Positions 1-10,876 of a stretch of 64,000 nt of DNA are shown piece after piece. Positions within the stretch are counted from its first letter, which is position 1. Each line of letters starts with the position of its first letter. Under the pieces are notes generated by a model that saw nothing but the letters and a program-made list of their open reading frames with translations, had not been told where the DNA came from and did not search any database. Source of the stretch: Castanea sativa (Eukaryota; Streptophyta; Magnoliopsida; Fagales; Fagaceae); the NCBI RefSeq assembly GCF_040712315.1, contig NC_134017.1, forward strand, positions 18,320,001 to 18,384,000, in the 5' to 3' direction. The position numbers and the translations under genes are program-made.

Positions 1-455
1 TCTAACCAAAAAAAAAAGAAAGTCATATTTATTTTTTATTTTCTATTATTTTTTTTCCCTCTCCTTCCCATATTGTCTATTTCTTCACCTTTACATCCTC
101 TCAACCACAAATGGTGGAATTTTTCTTTTTACCAAACAGGTGAGAATAAGGAAATGATAATAAAAAAATATCAAAATTTGATAATTGGAAAGTTTCATAC
201 ATAATGTAATTGCATATAAGCCAAGAATGTGAGTTCAAATCCCCCACTTATTTTAAGAAAAAAAAAAAAGAAAAGAAAAGAAAAGGCACAAGTTATAACA
301 AGTGCAGTAATCTTGAAATAACTAGACAAAACAAATCCCTTAAATGTTTTCTTAGGTAAAATTTTTTATAATTTTATTATATATTTATTTAATTTTTTGT
401 TAAATAAGTGAATAAAAAAGATGGTCCAAATTTGTGGTACAATAAATAAGGTCTT
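1..455. other. AT-rich intergenic sequence, no gene seen
   Basis: I see A/T runs and a short purine-rich stretch near 258-285 but no coding signal, RNA gene or clear repeat border. It ends where the LTR-like sequence begins at 456. Confidence 0.5.
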
Positions 456-1300
456 TGTTGGGTTGTAAATTGACCCCAGTTAATTAATTCAATTACCCAA
501 GTTGATTGATCAGGTCAATTACATGCAAATCGTGGAGGCATCAACAAATCACAAAATAAATTAATATGTAGCAGAAAATAAATAACATGGTGATTTGTTG
601 ACGAATTGGGAAAACTTCTCACAAAGTAAAAACCCCACCGAGTGAATCTCATTTGGTCATCACTCCCAAGAATCCAATAATTAAAAATCAAGCAGTTATA
701 AGTACGAGGAATCTTACCACTACCCTGGCTTATCTCAAAATACCAATATACAGTTGAATCTTTGCTCTAATACCCAATTGGACTTGATCTTGTAGTAGAC
801 TTCTTTGCATGCATGGATCTCAGTACGTAACTAACTCCAACAACTTGATTTACTGTTGTTGGCTACAAAATTCTTCATTTTAAAGACATTGAAGAACAGG
901 CAGTACTTGGTTACAAAAGCCTAAGGTGCACAAAACGCAGTAGCTTCTCACAGAGTATATGAGTTCTGAGTCTCTGTATCCATACTTGATAACTTTTAAA
1001 ATAAGCGTTTTATATATCTAGGGTTGTAGAGAGAGAAACGTTAATCATCCAAGTCATCATGGGTTAAACTTCAGATCTGAAAATTCTGAATTCATAAAAC
1101 TCGATAGATGCTAGTGTTGAGTTTTAATGAAACAACTTTTCTTTACTTGTTTCTTGGATCAATCTCTATATCTTTAATGATACCACTTGTAAAGTAAACT
1201 TTACACACTTAATAATACATTAAACCCAATTTAGATCTACTCAATTACAAATAAAGTGCATTTAGTCAAAGAATAAACCAAAACATAAAAAATATTACCC
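456..1300 (-). mobile_element. Copia-type LTR, minus orientation, probably solo or truncated
   Basis: Read on the minus strand, this stretch matches much of the LTR at 54955-55891. Shared blocks include the segment with the words for a 'gggtaaaaccat' type spacer, the AATTACAAATAAAGTGCATTT block (here at about 1240-1262), and the CAACA terminus (here the plus-strand TGTTGGG at 456). The right border near 1300 is blurred and no target duplication is visible. No gag or pol is attached, so this is a solo or broken LTR. It shares the family with the LTRs at 54955 and 59144. Confidence 0.6.
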
Positions 1301-1342
1301 TATGAGTCTCAATATGAGGTGGATATTAGGTGTGATAGTTAA

Positions 1343-2495
1343 GGCCTTGTTTGGATTTTGCAAAACTTAGTTAACAAAACTGAGTTTTGTTAACTTATAA
1401 CCCAAAATCTATGGAGCCCACGTATAAGCATTGTATGGATGATTTTGGGTCAGTTCACTCAGTTAACAAGACTAAGTTTTTTGAGATATGGGTTACCAAT
1501 TTCAGAAACAGCCCAAGCATGTTTTCAAGTTATGGGTTTGTTAACTTAATGGCAATTTTCGTAATTTTACAACACAATTGGGTCCTACAGCACTGTGTAG
1601 TTCCATCACTGCAGGCTGAGAACTCCAACGGATATTTTCTCATAACTTTCCCAACTACCATGCTAGCTTGCACTTCATCTCACTTTCCCTTTTCCTTCTC
1701 CCAAACCCACAGCACACTTCAACAACTTAAACAAGCTCCATTCAGCCGATCAGCGCAAGGCCGAGCTTCAGGTCAACTCCGTTCACCGATTCCGTTTTCC
1801 GGTGAGACCCAAATTCATCATCTCACTTTCCCTTTTCCCTTCTCCCAAACCCACAGCACAAGCACAACCAAAAACCACCTACAAAGACCCAATTGTATGA
1901 ACAGAGCCACAGGTACCACCTACCGATACAATAACATCTATGACATCAAAGACCAAAAAAAAAAAAAAAAATTGAATCAAGAAAAAGACATACCCAGGTA
2001 CCACCCGTCCCCTCCTTTCTTCTTCACTTGATGTGCTTAAACCCCTTCTTGAACCATTGATTCTCCATGATTTCCGGTATCGTAAACTGGGTTTCAGGGT
2101 TTGTATCAAGAAGCCGAGTTAATAGCCGAATCAACTCAGGCGAAAACCACCTCGGACACCGAAACTCACCCTTGTAAATCTTCTTATACATAGACATAAT
2201 GTTCTGGTCATGATCAGAACTCGAAGTTGGGGAGTGACGAACTGGGTTTTGGTAAAGTTGGGTTTTGGCTTTTGAGGTAAATGGGATGAGGAGGGGACAG
2301 GTGGGGTTCTGATAGCACAGAGAGCAATGGTACCCAGGTCAAAATGTGGGTCCTATTTTTTGGAGTTAAAAATATGTTTGGGTTTAGGTGATATTTGGAG
2401 ATTTTTGACTGATAGAAAATGAATTATAAAGTGATGAGCGATGCTATTTGAGTAATGGGTGACGAGTAATCAATTTTTTGCAGCCAAACAGGGCC
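1343..2495. mobile_element. PIF/Harbinger-like non-autonomous element carrying a host gene fragment
   Basis: The ends are GGCCTTGTTTGG (left) and CCAAACAGGGCC (right), a 12-bp inverted repeat with one mismatch. They are flanked on both sides by TAA (1340-1342 and 2496-2498). A three-base TAA/TTA duplication with these termini fits PIF/Harbinger MITEs, and a smaller element with nearly the same ends lies at 24769-25253. The 1153-bp interior is unusually long for a MITE. It contains a direct repeat of about 40 bp (1677-1716 and 1821-1860, rich in CTTTCCC and CAAACCCACAGCAC) and, on the minus strand, a kinase fragment at 2030-2212. No transposase is visible. Confidence 0.65.
2030..2212 (-). pseudogene. 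Captured fragment of a CBL-interacting protein kinase (CIPK)
   Basis: One minus-strand frame of about 60 codons reads through the end of a CIPK kinase C-lobe. It includes [20 protein letters not shown], then [15 protein letters not shown] and [13 protein letters not shown], directly followed by TGA. In CIPKs this segment precedes the linker to the NAF/FISL domain. Here the N-lobe, activation loop, NAF motif and regulatory domain are all missing, so the fragment cannot be a kinase. The usual 'TRITIPEI' arginine appears as Gln. The fragment lies wholly inside the TIR element 1343-2495, which suggests capture by a Pack-type transposon rather than a decayed resident gene. Confidence 0.75.
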
Positions 2496-2498
2496 TAA

Positions 2499-3526
2499 TG
2501 CATTAGAGTTATAATAAAAGTACTTTAAAGGTCCCCATACAAAAAAAAATACTTTAAAAGTCTTAAAGATCTATTTTGTGGTGGTGGTGGTGGTGGTGGT
2601 GGTAGTGGGTTTCATGTGGCTGATGTGGTGGTGGGTTTATTGTGGCAGCGGTGGCGATGATGGGTGGTTGACAAAGAAGGACAATGAGGTAAAGATGAAG
2701 AGAGTGATGAGGGAGAAGAGAGAGAGATTGGATTATATTATTTTATTGGATAATATATATTATTTTAATGAGTTGAATAGGAAAATAAAAGTTGAGATGT
2801 TGGGTTTGTTATAAAATGATATAGTATAATTAATAAAATAACTTTTGAGATGATAAAATAAAATAATATGAAGATTGTGGATGTAAATGCACTTAAAGAG
2901 TTTTAACAGTTCTTTAAAGTTGAAATTTCAGAATTTTTGGAAAACTCTGCAGAGTTTTAAAGAACTTACTTAAATGTCAACTAGTTTTACAGATAAAGAT
3001 TTATATTTGCAAAAGCTCTGCTCCAAAAGTTTTATAACTCAAACTCCAGTTAACTACTTGCCATAGCAAATACCAAACAGGCACATTGATTTCAACACTA
3101 TCAAATGATGGTGTCACACTAATTTGTCTTATTATTATCTCCCCAGCGAAACTTTTTAGAAGTTGAAATCAAGCTTTTTTAAATTTATTTTATTTATTAT
3201 TATTATTATGAGAATCAAGCTAATTTTATGATTTTTATCTAATATTTGGGATTTTTTTTTTGTTTTTTTTTTTTGCTGAATAATATTTGGAAGTAAGTTA
3301 TACGTGTGATGTATGAAACTCGATATTTTAGTAACGATACCGGGTAGTGCACTCAATTATGCAGTAGTCACTTCTATGTTCCATTTCTTTGTGTCTGTCT
3401 AAAAACACCAAATCCAAAGGATTTTTTTTTAAGAAATCGCAGTAAAATATTTTGTTCCACTCTCTGCCTTGCTTTCTTTCTTTCTGTGGCATTCCTTCTA
3501 TGTGAGAAGCAAACTAGAGCTCAGCA
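2499..3526. other. Upstream region of transporter A with simple repeats
   Basis: Contains a GGT/GTG-type trinucleotide run (about 2576-2605), AT-rich sequence and T runs at 3247-3272. The last 100 bases before 3527 are pyrimidine-rich (CTTTCTTTC), as in many plant 5' leaders. I see no convincing TATA box, and the open frame over the GGT run is a repeat artefact. Confidence 0.4.
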
Positions 3527-6487
3527 ATGGAGGAAAACAAAGTAGAGATCACTAAGTCAGATCAAATGGAAAGTACTCTGACAACCCACCAAGTTCCAAA
3601 AAGGAGCCAAAAAGGAGGCATTATAACTATGCCATTCATTATAGGTAAACATGTATTATGTAACATGCAAACGTAAGAGATTTTGTTTTCTTTTAGAATG
3701 TGAACTGAGTTTACGAGATTTTACTGATTTTTTAGAAGTTTATATATGATGTTCTTCATTTTTCATTGCAGCTAATGAGTCTTTTGAGAGAGTGGCAAGC
3801 TTTGGGCTAATTCCAAACATGATAGTATATTTGATGACAGAGTACAACCTGGGATTAACCAAAGGGAACAACATTCTCTATTTATGGGCAGCTGCCTCCA
3901 ATTTCATGCCTATCTTGGGGGCTTTCCTCTCGGATTCTTATCTGGGTCGCTTCCTCACCATTGGCTTGGGTTCCATAGTCAGCGTGCTGGTATCTTTATC
4001 TTCCATTTTTTTTTTCTTTTGGGGCATTTCTTTAATCTTCCGAATTCAATAATTAAGTGAATATATTGTCCTTTTTCTGTAGACAACTCGTATATATAGT
4101 CCTTGTATTTGGGATTTGCAAATCTTAAAAAAGAAAGAAAGAAGAAAGTTGTTTGTGAGAGATACTTGATCCATGTGATTTTTGCAGTCTGATTTTGGCT
4201 TTAGCTGGTCTAGTTATGATCTAAGCACACCTGTTTTATTGTCCATTTTAATTAGAAGATATACTCTGTTCCTAGACATCTATGACTATGATTACTTCAA
4301 ATTCTCATTTTTCACTGCTTGAAGGGATGGGGGACATTTTGAAAAGAATTACATTTATATGATCATTTTGTTGGTGTCGAGAGTGGTAATAGGAGCTTCA
4401 CTGTTCATTATTATGCACAAAATAAATTTGGGGATCTGTTATTTGCAATAATTTGTGCAAATAATTGTCACACCTGTACTTTAATTTCAAAACAAATGGT
4501 CGAGACTTGAGATAAGGATGTGTGTAGGAACTATCTGCACAAGCCATCAGCAAATAGGGATACCAGGTCATTAGGAGTTCCCTGTTTTGCTGAGTTGCTA
4601 TTGTCATTATCGCCTTCTGCACGCCCGGAAATAGGGTAAAGAAATTGATGCATTAGAAACTTCTCTTTGACACATGGTTTTTTGGGTACTTGTACTGTCA
4701 TGCATATAGAGTGCATGTAATAACATTTTGCAAGAAGAAGACACAATCAAATTAATAAAATACAAACTATGAAACATTAACAATTGTGCAAGGAATATGT
4801 ATGAATAGATGCAGTAAACTTCTCATGTTGATGCTAATATGTGTTTAATGAAGTCCATGGTCAACTACTAGGATTAACAAGTCAAAAGAAAACAAAAGAA
4901 AAAAAAGGCCTTGAATTTGTATCAAGGAAAGTCACATTAATTTGTCATTGTTTCAGGGCACAGTGCTTCTTTGGTTAACAGCCATGATTCCACAGGCAAG
5001 GCCTCCTCCATGTAACCAATTAAAAGGCAGCTGTAAATCTGCGATAACAGCCCAAATGGCTCTCCTAGTGTCATCATTTGCTGTCTTGTCTATTGGAGCT
5101 GGTGGTGTTCTGCCATGTTCCTTATCATTTGGAGCAGATCAGTTGGCCAAAGGTGACAACCCCAGAAATGCAAGGGTCTTGAGAAGCTTCTTTGGCTTGT
5201 ACTATGCTTCTCAAGCTATTTCTATCGTGCTGGCCATGACAATTATTGTTCCAATTCAAGATCATTTCGGATGGAAAGTGGGTTTTGGAATTCCAGTGAT
5301 GCTTATGTTCATCTCCGCAGTCTCCTTTTTCCTTGCTTCCCCCTTCTATGTCAAGCAGAAAGCTAAGAAAAGCTTGTTCACTGGTTTTGCACAAGTTATT
5401 GCTGTTGCTTATAAAAATAGAAAACTCACAATCCTTAATAAGAGCTCAAGTGAATTGTATCATCGCAGAAAGAACTCGTGTCTCATTGCACCAACTGAGA
5501 AACTAAGGTAATGTCAACATAATCATCTTACTTGTAGGCCTATTTTATGCAGAAAATTTTGTAGTAACCCTTCATTGGTTTATTCTTGTTAGGTGTTTAA
5601 ATAAAGCTTGCATCATTAGAGATCCTAAATTAGACATAGCCCTGGATGGATCAGCTTCAAATCCTTGGTGTCTCTGCGCAATAGAGGAAGTAGAAGAGCT
5701 AAAAGCTCTTATTAAGGTAATTCCCTTGTGGTCTACAGGGATCATGGTGGCAATAAGCTTCAGCCAGAGCTCATTCCCATTGCTCCAAGCTAAATCAATG
5801 GACAGACACATCATTTCAAGCCTTGAATTTCCAGCAGCCTCTTTTGGGTTCTTTACCATCATTACTCTAGCAATTTGGGTTGCTCTCTATGACCGAGTAA
5901 TCCTTCCCTTGGCATCAAAAATCAGAGGGAAACCAGTACGGCTTGGTGCAATTCAAAGAATTGGAATTGGGATATTCCTCTCTTGCATGGCCTTGGTAGT
6001 TTCCACAATGGTTGAGAATATTAGACTTAGAAAAGCAATCAAGCAAGGTTTTATTAACAATCCAAATGCAGTTTTGGACATGTCTGCCTTCTGGCTTGTG
6101 CCACAATATTGCTTGCTTGGATTAGCTGAAGCCTTTAACGCAATAGGCCAATTAGAGTTTTATTACTCAGAGTTCCCTAAGAGTATGTCAAGCATTGCTA
6201 CTGCTCTATTAGGACTAGGAATAGCTGTGGCAAGCTTATTAGCCAGTCTTATTCAGAGCACTGTTGATAACCTTACCTCAAGAGGGGGAAAAGAGAGCTG
6301 GGTTTCAAAATGCATTAACAAGGGTCACTATGACTATTACTATTGGCTTCTTGTTATAATGAGCTTTTTCAATTTACTTTATTTCCTTGTATGTAGTTGG
6401 ACATATGGCCCTTGCACAGAGGAAGGGGCTGAAGAAGGGGCTGACGAGGAGGGAGAAGGTTTTAAGGAGGGACAAGAGTTGCAATAA
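3527..6487 (+). CDS. NPF1.2-like: NRT1/PTR family (NPF1-like) transporter A, 593 aa, four exons
   Basis: Exons 3527-3644, 3772-3989, 4957-5507 and 5593-6487 join with GT-AG introns (127, 967 and 85 bp; phases 1, 0, 2) into 594 codons including TAA. I chose the ATG at 3527 because it opens a hydrophilic N-terminus ending in KGGIITMPFIIANESFERV, the normal start of the family. Residues 42-46 (ESFER) form the ExxE[K/R] proton-coupling motif of TM1. FGADQ (170-174) follows TM4. A long hydrophilic loop (about 225-330) separates the two six-helix halves. The second half has PLWSTGI, VPQYCLLGLAEAFNAIGQ and EFPKSMSSIA. Full family length and an intact frame argue that it is functional. NPF1 members in Arabidopsis (NPF1.1/1.2) are plasma-membrane, low-affinity nitrate transporters of phloem companion cells; the substrate here is inference. 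The C-terminus is unusually acidic (repeated EEGA/DEEGEG). Its paralogue lies at 35736-40300 in the same orientation. Confidence 0.93.
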
Positions 6488-7386
6488 CTGGCATTGCTGT
6501 CTTGAATCAATAATTTTCTCATGCGTTGATCAATGCATCCTCATTTGCACAATATGTGGACCCCATTGTTGTTGTGTGCCCTGCAGGCTGTGAGAGGAAA
6601 GATGCATATATTCAATGTATTAGAGACCTACATGTCTTGATTGTGTAACAATATTGATTTGAATGTTGTAGTATGTTTACCAGCTTGCAAGAAGCTAATA
6701 CCTACTTATTTGGGAGATTGGTTATTTGGATTAGAATTCTTGCAATTATGGTCTCTATTGACTATTATGTATAAGTTTTCTTTTACTTCAGTTCAATGTT
6801 CCCTACAAGTTACCATATACCTTTCACTCATTCAGATGCATACTTGCAAAGTAGTTACATCATTATCAGAGTTTGGATCTGGAGCAAATTGTGCTTGAAG
6901 TGGTAATTGAAATTATTCCTCTTGATTTTAAACTTCAAGTCCCATTTGGGTTGGCTATTAGAACCCATCAAGTGGTGGATACCAATAAATATATTCTGCA
7001 TTGCTGGATCTCCTTATCACTTGATGCAAATGACAATATTTCTTGGACAGGACTACTAGAGTCCAATGCTCAAATTAGCAAGTTTTGGGCCGTCCACTTC
7101 GAGTGACTTTACATTAGATATTTCTTCTAGTGAGAGTCATGGCTGGAGCAACTTCCTAGGCCATTCTATATTTGAGCACATGTGGGTTCTTATTTTGGAC
7201 AATACCTAGGCCCAAGTAGAAATAAGGATACAAGGCCTTATACTTATTGTTTGGTGGACTGGGCTTGGTTCACCATAGCTATATCGAGCTGATTACGAAC
7301 TAAGTTGTGCACAAAACTTGGGCCCTAAAACACATATATATCCATACATGCAAACATATATATATAGTAAAATAAATGACTAAAGA
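6488..7386. other. 3' flank of transporter A, no gene seen
   Basis: The 3' untranslated region presumably lies in the first few hundred bases, but I find no clear AATAAA close to the stop. The small open frames at 6641-7106 show no recognisable domain or splice structure. Confidence 0.4.
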
Positions 7387-7530
7387 ACAGTAAGGAAATA
7401 AAGAAAAAGCAGGTATTGATGTTAGGGATCCTCAAAAAATAGAATGATATTTCATTATACAGTAAGGAAATAAAGAGAAAGCAGGTATGGACGTTAGGGA
7501 TCCTCAGAATATAGAATGATATTTCATTAT
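7387..7530. repeat. 72-bp tandem duplication, two copies
   Basis: Units 7387-7458 and 7459-7530 are near-identical. Both start ACAGTAAGGAAATAAAG, include GTTAGGGATCCTCA and end in ATTTCATTAT, with a handful of substitutions. They directly precede the LTR-like stretch that follows. Confidence 0.85.
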
Positions 7531-7540
7531 ATTAAGTTTT

Positions 7541-8599
7541 AGTACATTGGACTCTTCTTTTCACTGGGATGTTTTCATTGGGATGTGTCACAAGGTTCAA
7601 ATAAGTTCAAAAGTCATAGACTTAGGCAGCTCTTTGTAGGCTTCTAAGACTTATAAGGTTTGAATTCCCTTGAATCCACGTGTATCCTTTAGTGCCTGTC
7701 TTAGAATCCCTCACAATGTTTTTCCCTTTTTCTATTTTTCTGAGATTTAGAGTAGTTTTTCAAAAGATCTTTTTGCTCTAATTCCTTATTGCTGAATGGT
7801 TTTTGCTGATGGCTTCATCCCTTTTTATAGTACATTCTTAGAGTTTTTGGTGTACCACCGATTCCCTTCATTTGTTGCCCTGGGTACCAGAACCAATATT
7901 ATGTCAGTAACATTGGTAGCTGGTCCCTTTCTTATTTTCTCATTATTTTCCCCTTTTGAAGTTTCCCCCCAAAAAGTTCCCAGCTAACCTTCCTCTTTTG
8001 GAAGATCCTAAGAGCAGACTTTCAATCTTCTCTTCCCAAAGTTTCTAGATGCTCATTTTCAAACCTACCTTTTTGGCTACTTCACATTTTTGTCATTTTC
8101 TCTAAATGGGCAGATTCCTCTCTGTCAGGTTGAAAGATCCCGAGCCACCTTCCTTCATGGTCTACCTTCCTGCGTTACCCTAAGTCATCAGCCTTTTTTT
8201 GAACCATGGGCGGTTGATGAGACATATCTATCTTCGTTTCTTGTGTCCATGAGCATGATCCCTTGAGCTGTCCCAATCCTAATTAATCTCTTTCGGCATT
8301 TCTTGAGGATCCATGGTTTCTGGGAGTCTCAAGGTATCTTGGTCCAGTCCTTTTCTAGGCTCCCCAAGAAATCTCTCTCACAAAGGCTGGGTTGAGCTTC
8401 ATTTTTCCTTTTCCTTTCTTTTCTATGGCCCAAAGTTTGCCTATTCATGGGTTTTGGCCTCCTCTTACTTATTTTAAGTGGGCATTGGTTGGCGGATTGG
8501 GCCTTGCCCTTTCTTTGAGGGCTCAATTGGGTTTTAGATTTCAATGTTTGTGATGTTTTGGGCCTCAACACAATGCTTGTGATATTTTGGACCTCAACA
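7541..8599 (-). mobile_element. Probable LTR of a retrotransposon, minus orientation
   Basis: Read on the minus strand, it begins TGTTGAGGTCC at 8599, a common plant LTR start. It has a TATAAAAA box at about 7820-7830 and continues in non-coding, pyrimidine/purine-biased sequence. The open frame at 8329-8619 is a chance frame. The lower border is unresolved and no target duplication was found, so it may be a fragment. Confidence 0.4.
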
Positions 8600-8744
8600 G
8601 TACCAAAATTGAAATGCACTCACAAGTCAAGCCAAATTTCAAGAATATTAAAATCTAAAGATAATTCAAAATATATTAGTATTTTCTATGATAGATTATA
8701 TTTTGCGTTGGCATATTTCATGTCAAAATTTTCATATAATTAAC

Positions 8745-9781
8745 AAGGCATGGAAAAATGGGTTAGAATTTTCTGGCCTGACCCGAAAAATATCCAATCC
8801 GAACTTAATTTTTTGATTCGAAGCAAAAACGGGTTGACTTGTGACCCAACTCGTGACCCGACCCGAACCCGAACTATTTTTTTAAAACTTTTTTTTTGGT
8901 AAAAAAAAAAGTAAAATTAAGACAATATTAGTTTAATTGTTTGTTGTGAGCTTTAAAGAAACAATTGATACATTTACATTACTGCATGCAAATTAATTGA
9001 AAGATGAATGGTTGAGCATTCTGTAATGAGTACAGATTTTTAGATATCAAATAGCAAGTACATACCAAGATAATTTGGCTACAGTAAAGTTAAAAATATA
9101 GATTTAAAATTGTAAACGTGTGTAAAAAACATTCACAAGTGTGAAAATAGTGAAGTCAAAGTATCAAATTAGCATAAATTATAAATGCTTAAACATATTT
9201 TTTAACAATTTATGTCCAAAATAAATGGATTTTCAAAATAAATTATGATATTTCCTAGAGTGTGTGTTGCTTAACAATGATATGATATTCATAAAAGAGA
9301 TCACGTATAAATAAGTAACAATCAAACTTTAATGTATTTTTCAAATTGAAATAGAGTGCCAACCATAATTGAAAATAAATTATAAGATTAATTTTCAATA
9401 TTATAGTTTTCTTATATGTTTTTATTCTTTATCAAATGAGTTATCCAATAAATCATTTGTAATTTTGTTTTATATTTTGGAATGTTGATATTGTGTAGAA
9501 ATAAAACTTGTGTATTTGTTTTACTTATCTTTGTGTTATTTTGTTTTAGATAGCAATATTAGGATTTTTATAATTTTAAAATTATTGAATAAGTATTAAT
9601 AAGTTTAACTAAATTCATTTTAATTTGTTACATAACTTTCCAATTGACAAATATGTGTTGTTTTCTTTATTAAAAAAAATTCATGTGAAAAATACAGGTC
9701 AACCCGACTCGACTCGACCCGCAACCCGATTGACCCGAACTCATTTTTAACCCGATCAAAATGACCCGTTTTGCCATGGCT
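8745..9781. mobile_element. TIR element with GACCCG-rich ends (MULE- or hAT-like, non-autonomous)
   Basis: Identical 9-bp direct repeats ATAATTAAC flank the element (8736-8744 and 9782-9790). Imperfect inverted ends of about 20 bp start AGGCATGGAAAAATGGGTTA on the left; the reverse-complemented right end is AGCCATGGCAAAACGGGTCA. Subterminal regions are packed with repeats of the type GACCCGACCC and its complement. The interior is AT-rich without coding signal. A 9-bp duplication favours a Mutator-like element, but the ends do not resemble the long MULE TIRs elsewhere in this window. Confidence 0.7.
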
Positions 9782-9790
9782 ATAATTAAC

Positions 9791-9795
<5 letters not shown>

Positions 9796-9838
<43 letters not shown>
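9796..9838. repeat. (TA)n microsatellite
   Basis: About 21 uninterrupted TA units directly after the TIR element. Overlapping ORFs coding poly(Ile-Tyr) are artefacts. Comparable TA tracts lie at 15994-16058, 23663-23698, 32455-32494 and 35477-35531. Confidence 0.95.
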
Positions 9839-9841
<3 letters not shown>

Positions 9842-9899
9842 ATTATGTTGTATGTGGGTCTATTTGTAATTGGGTTAAGGTTCAAGTGCTGGAAATTGA

Positions 9900-10070
9900 C
9901 CACCGCACACCCTTGGTGCGATGGTCACTCCACAGGTATAAATGCTTGTAGAGTGTGGGGGGTAAGGGCCGGAGTTCAAGTCTCAAAGAGGGAGTTTTAC
10001 ACACATATACACCTAGATTAAGGTAGAGTAGAAATTCTATTTTGTATAAAAAATAAAAATTAAAAAAAAA
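9900..10070 (+). mobile_element. tRNA-derived SINE, copy A
   Basis: A perfect 16-bp target duplication (AAGTGCTGGAAATTGA, 9884-9899 and 10071-10086) brackets the copy. A pol III box-A-like motif GGTGCGATGGTCACTCC is followed by a box-B-like GAGTTCAAGTCTC. A TTTTGTATAAAAAATAAAA tail closes the element. Three more copies occur at 17221-17389 (minus), 21733-21890 and 36953-37117. Confidence 0.85.
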
Positions 10071-10086
10071 AAGTGCTGGAAATTGA

Positions 10087-10862
10087 AGTTGCTGCAAAAG
10101 GAGTTTCAATCAAACGAACTGGATTCACGGTCCCGCAAAACTAGCACGTTTCAAGCATTTGAAAATTAATAGGGAAGGATTTCACTTGACCTTGACTGGA
10201 CCCCTGGTCAACCAAAATAATCTGAATATGAGATAAATTAATTACAGACTTTCCTGTTGTTTCAGCCTTTACCCTTCCTCTTTAAGCCCCATTCCCAAAA
10301 ATTAAACCGTAATTTCCATGTGAAAGTTGAGAGAAACCTAGCGAAAATTGAAATGTAAACACCTACCCATTCTCTCTACTTTGTCCTTCTCACTATAGCC
10401 AAATTTATGAGGAGATTAGATCCTTCACACCCATCACCATATCAATATTGTGAGTGCTGTTTGGAGTCTTGGGAATCTTAGGAGCTACCACAAATTAGCC
10501 ATGGAGGCTTGAGAATACAATTTGAGCTCAATTATGGATTTGGTTGCTAGAGTAGAGAAATGACTTGAGAAGTGAATTGCGAATAGGAGTTTGGAGGGTT
10601 TGAGTACAAGATTACTGCTTTACTTGGAGGGTTGTGAGTGTAATTTGTACTGCAACTATCTATTCTAGTAGATCATTTTTGGTGGTGGTGTCATAGAGAG
10701 GTTATTTTGCTCAATTCTCGAGTTTTCCTCTTCGATAACACATTTAATGTTATCTTGTGGTATTGTCTAGAGGGTCTTACATTTTATATGCTACAATGTG
10801 TTTATCCATGCATATGTTGGTATCCATGCTTTCATCAAATGGTTAATTACATAAACTTAATG
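10087..10862. other. Intergenic sequence without a recognisable gene
   Basis: Mixed sequence between a SINE and a LINE. The open frame at 10707-10952 has no family signature. The block around 10440-10760 has the look of an old LTR, but I cannot place its ends. Confidence 0.35.
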
Positions 10863-10876
10863 TTAATTGATAGATT

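Noticed and set aside
1387..2031. Open frame of 214 codons on the plus strand
   Set aside because: It lies inside the TIR element, has no recognisable domain, contains the 40-bp direct repeat twice, and ends in a poly-Lys/A-run region. Chance frame.
2578..2814. Valine-rich open frame
   Set aside because: It begins in a GTG/GGT trinucleotide run and shows no family signature.
9670..10021. Overlapping open frames on both strands with Ile-Tyr runs
   Set aside because: They read through a (TA)n microsatellite and a SINE.
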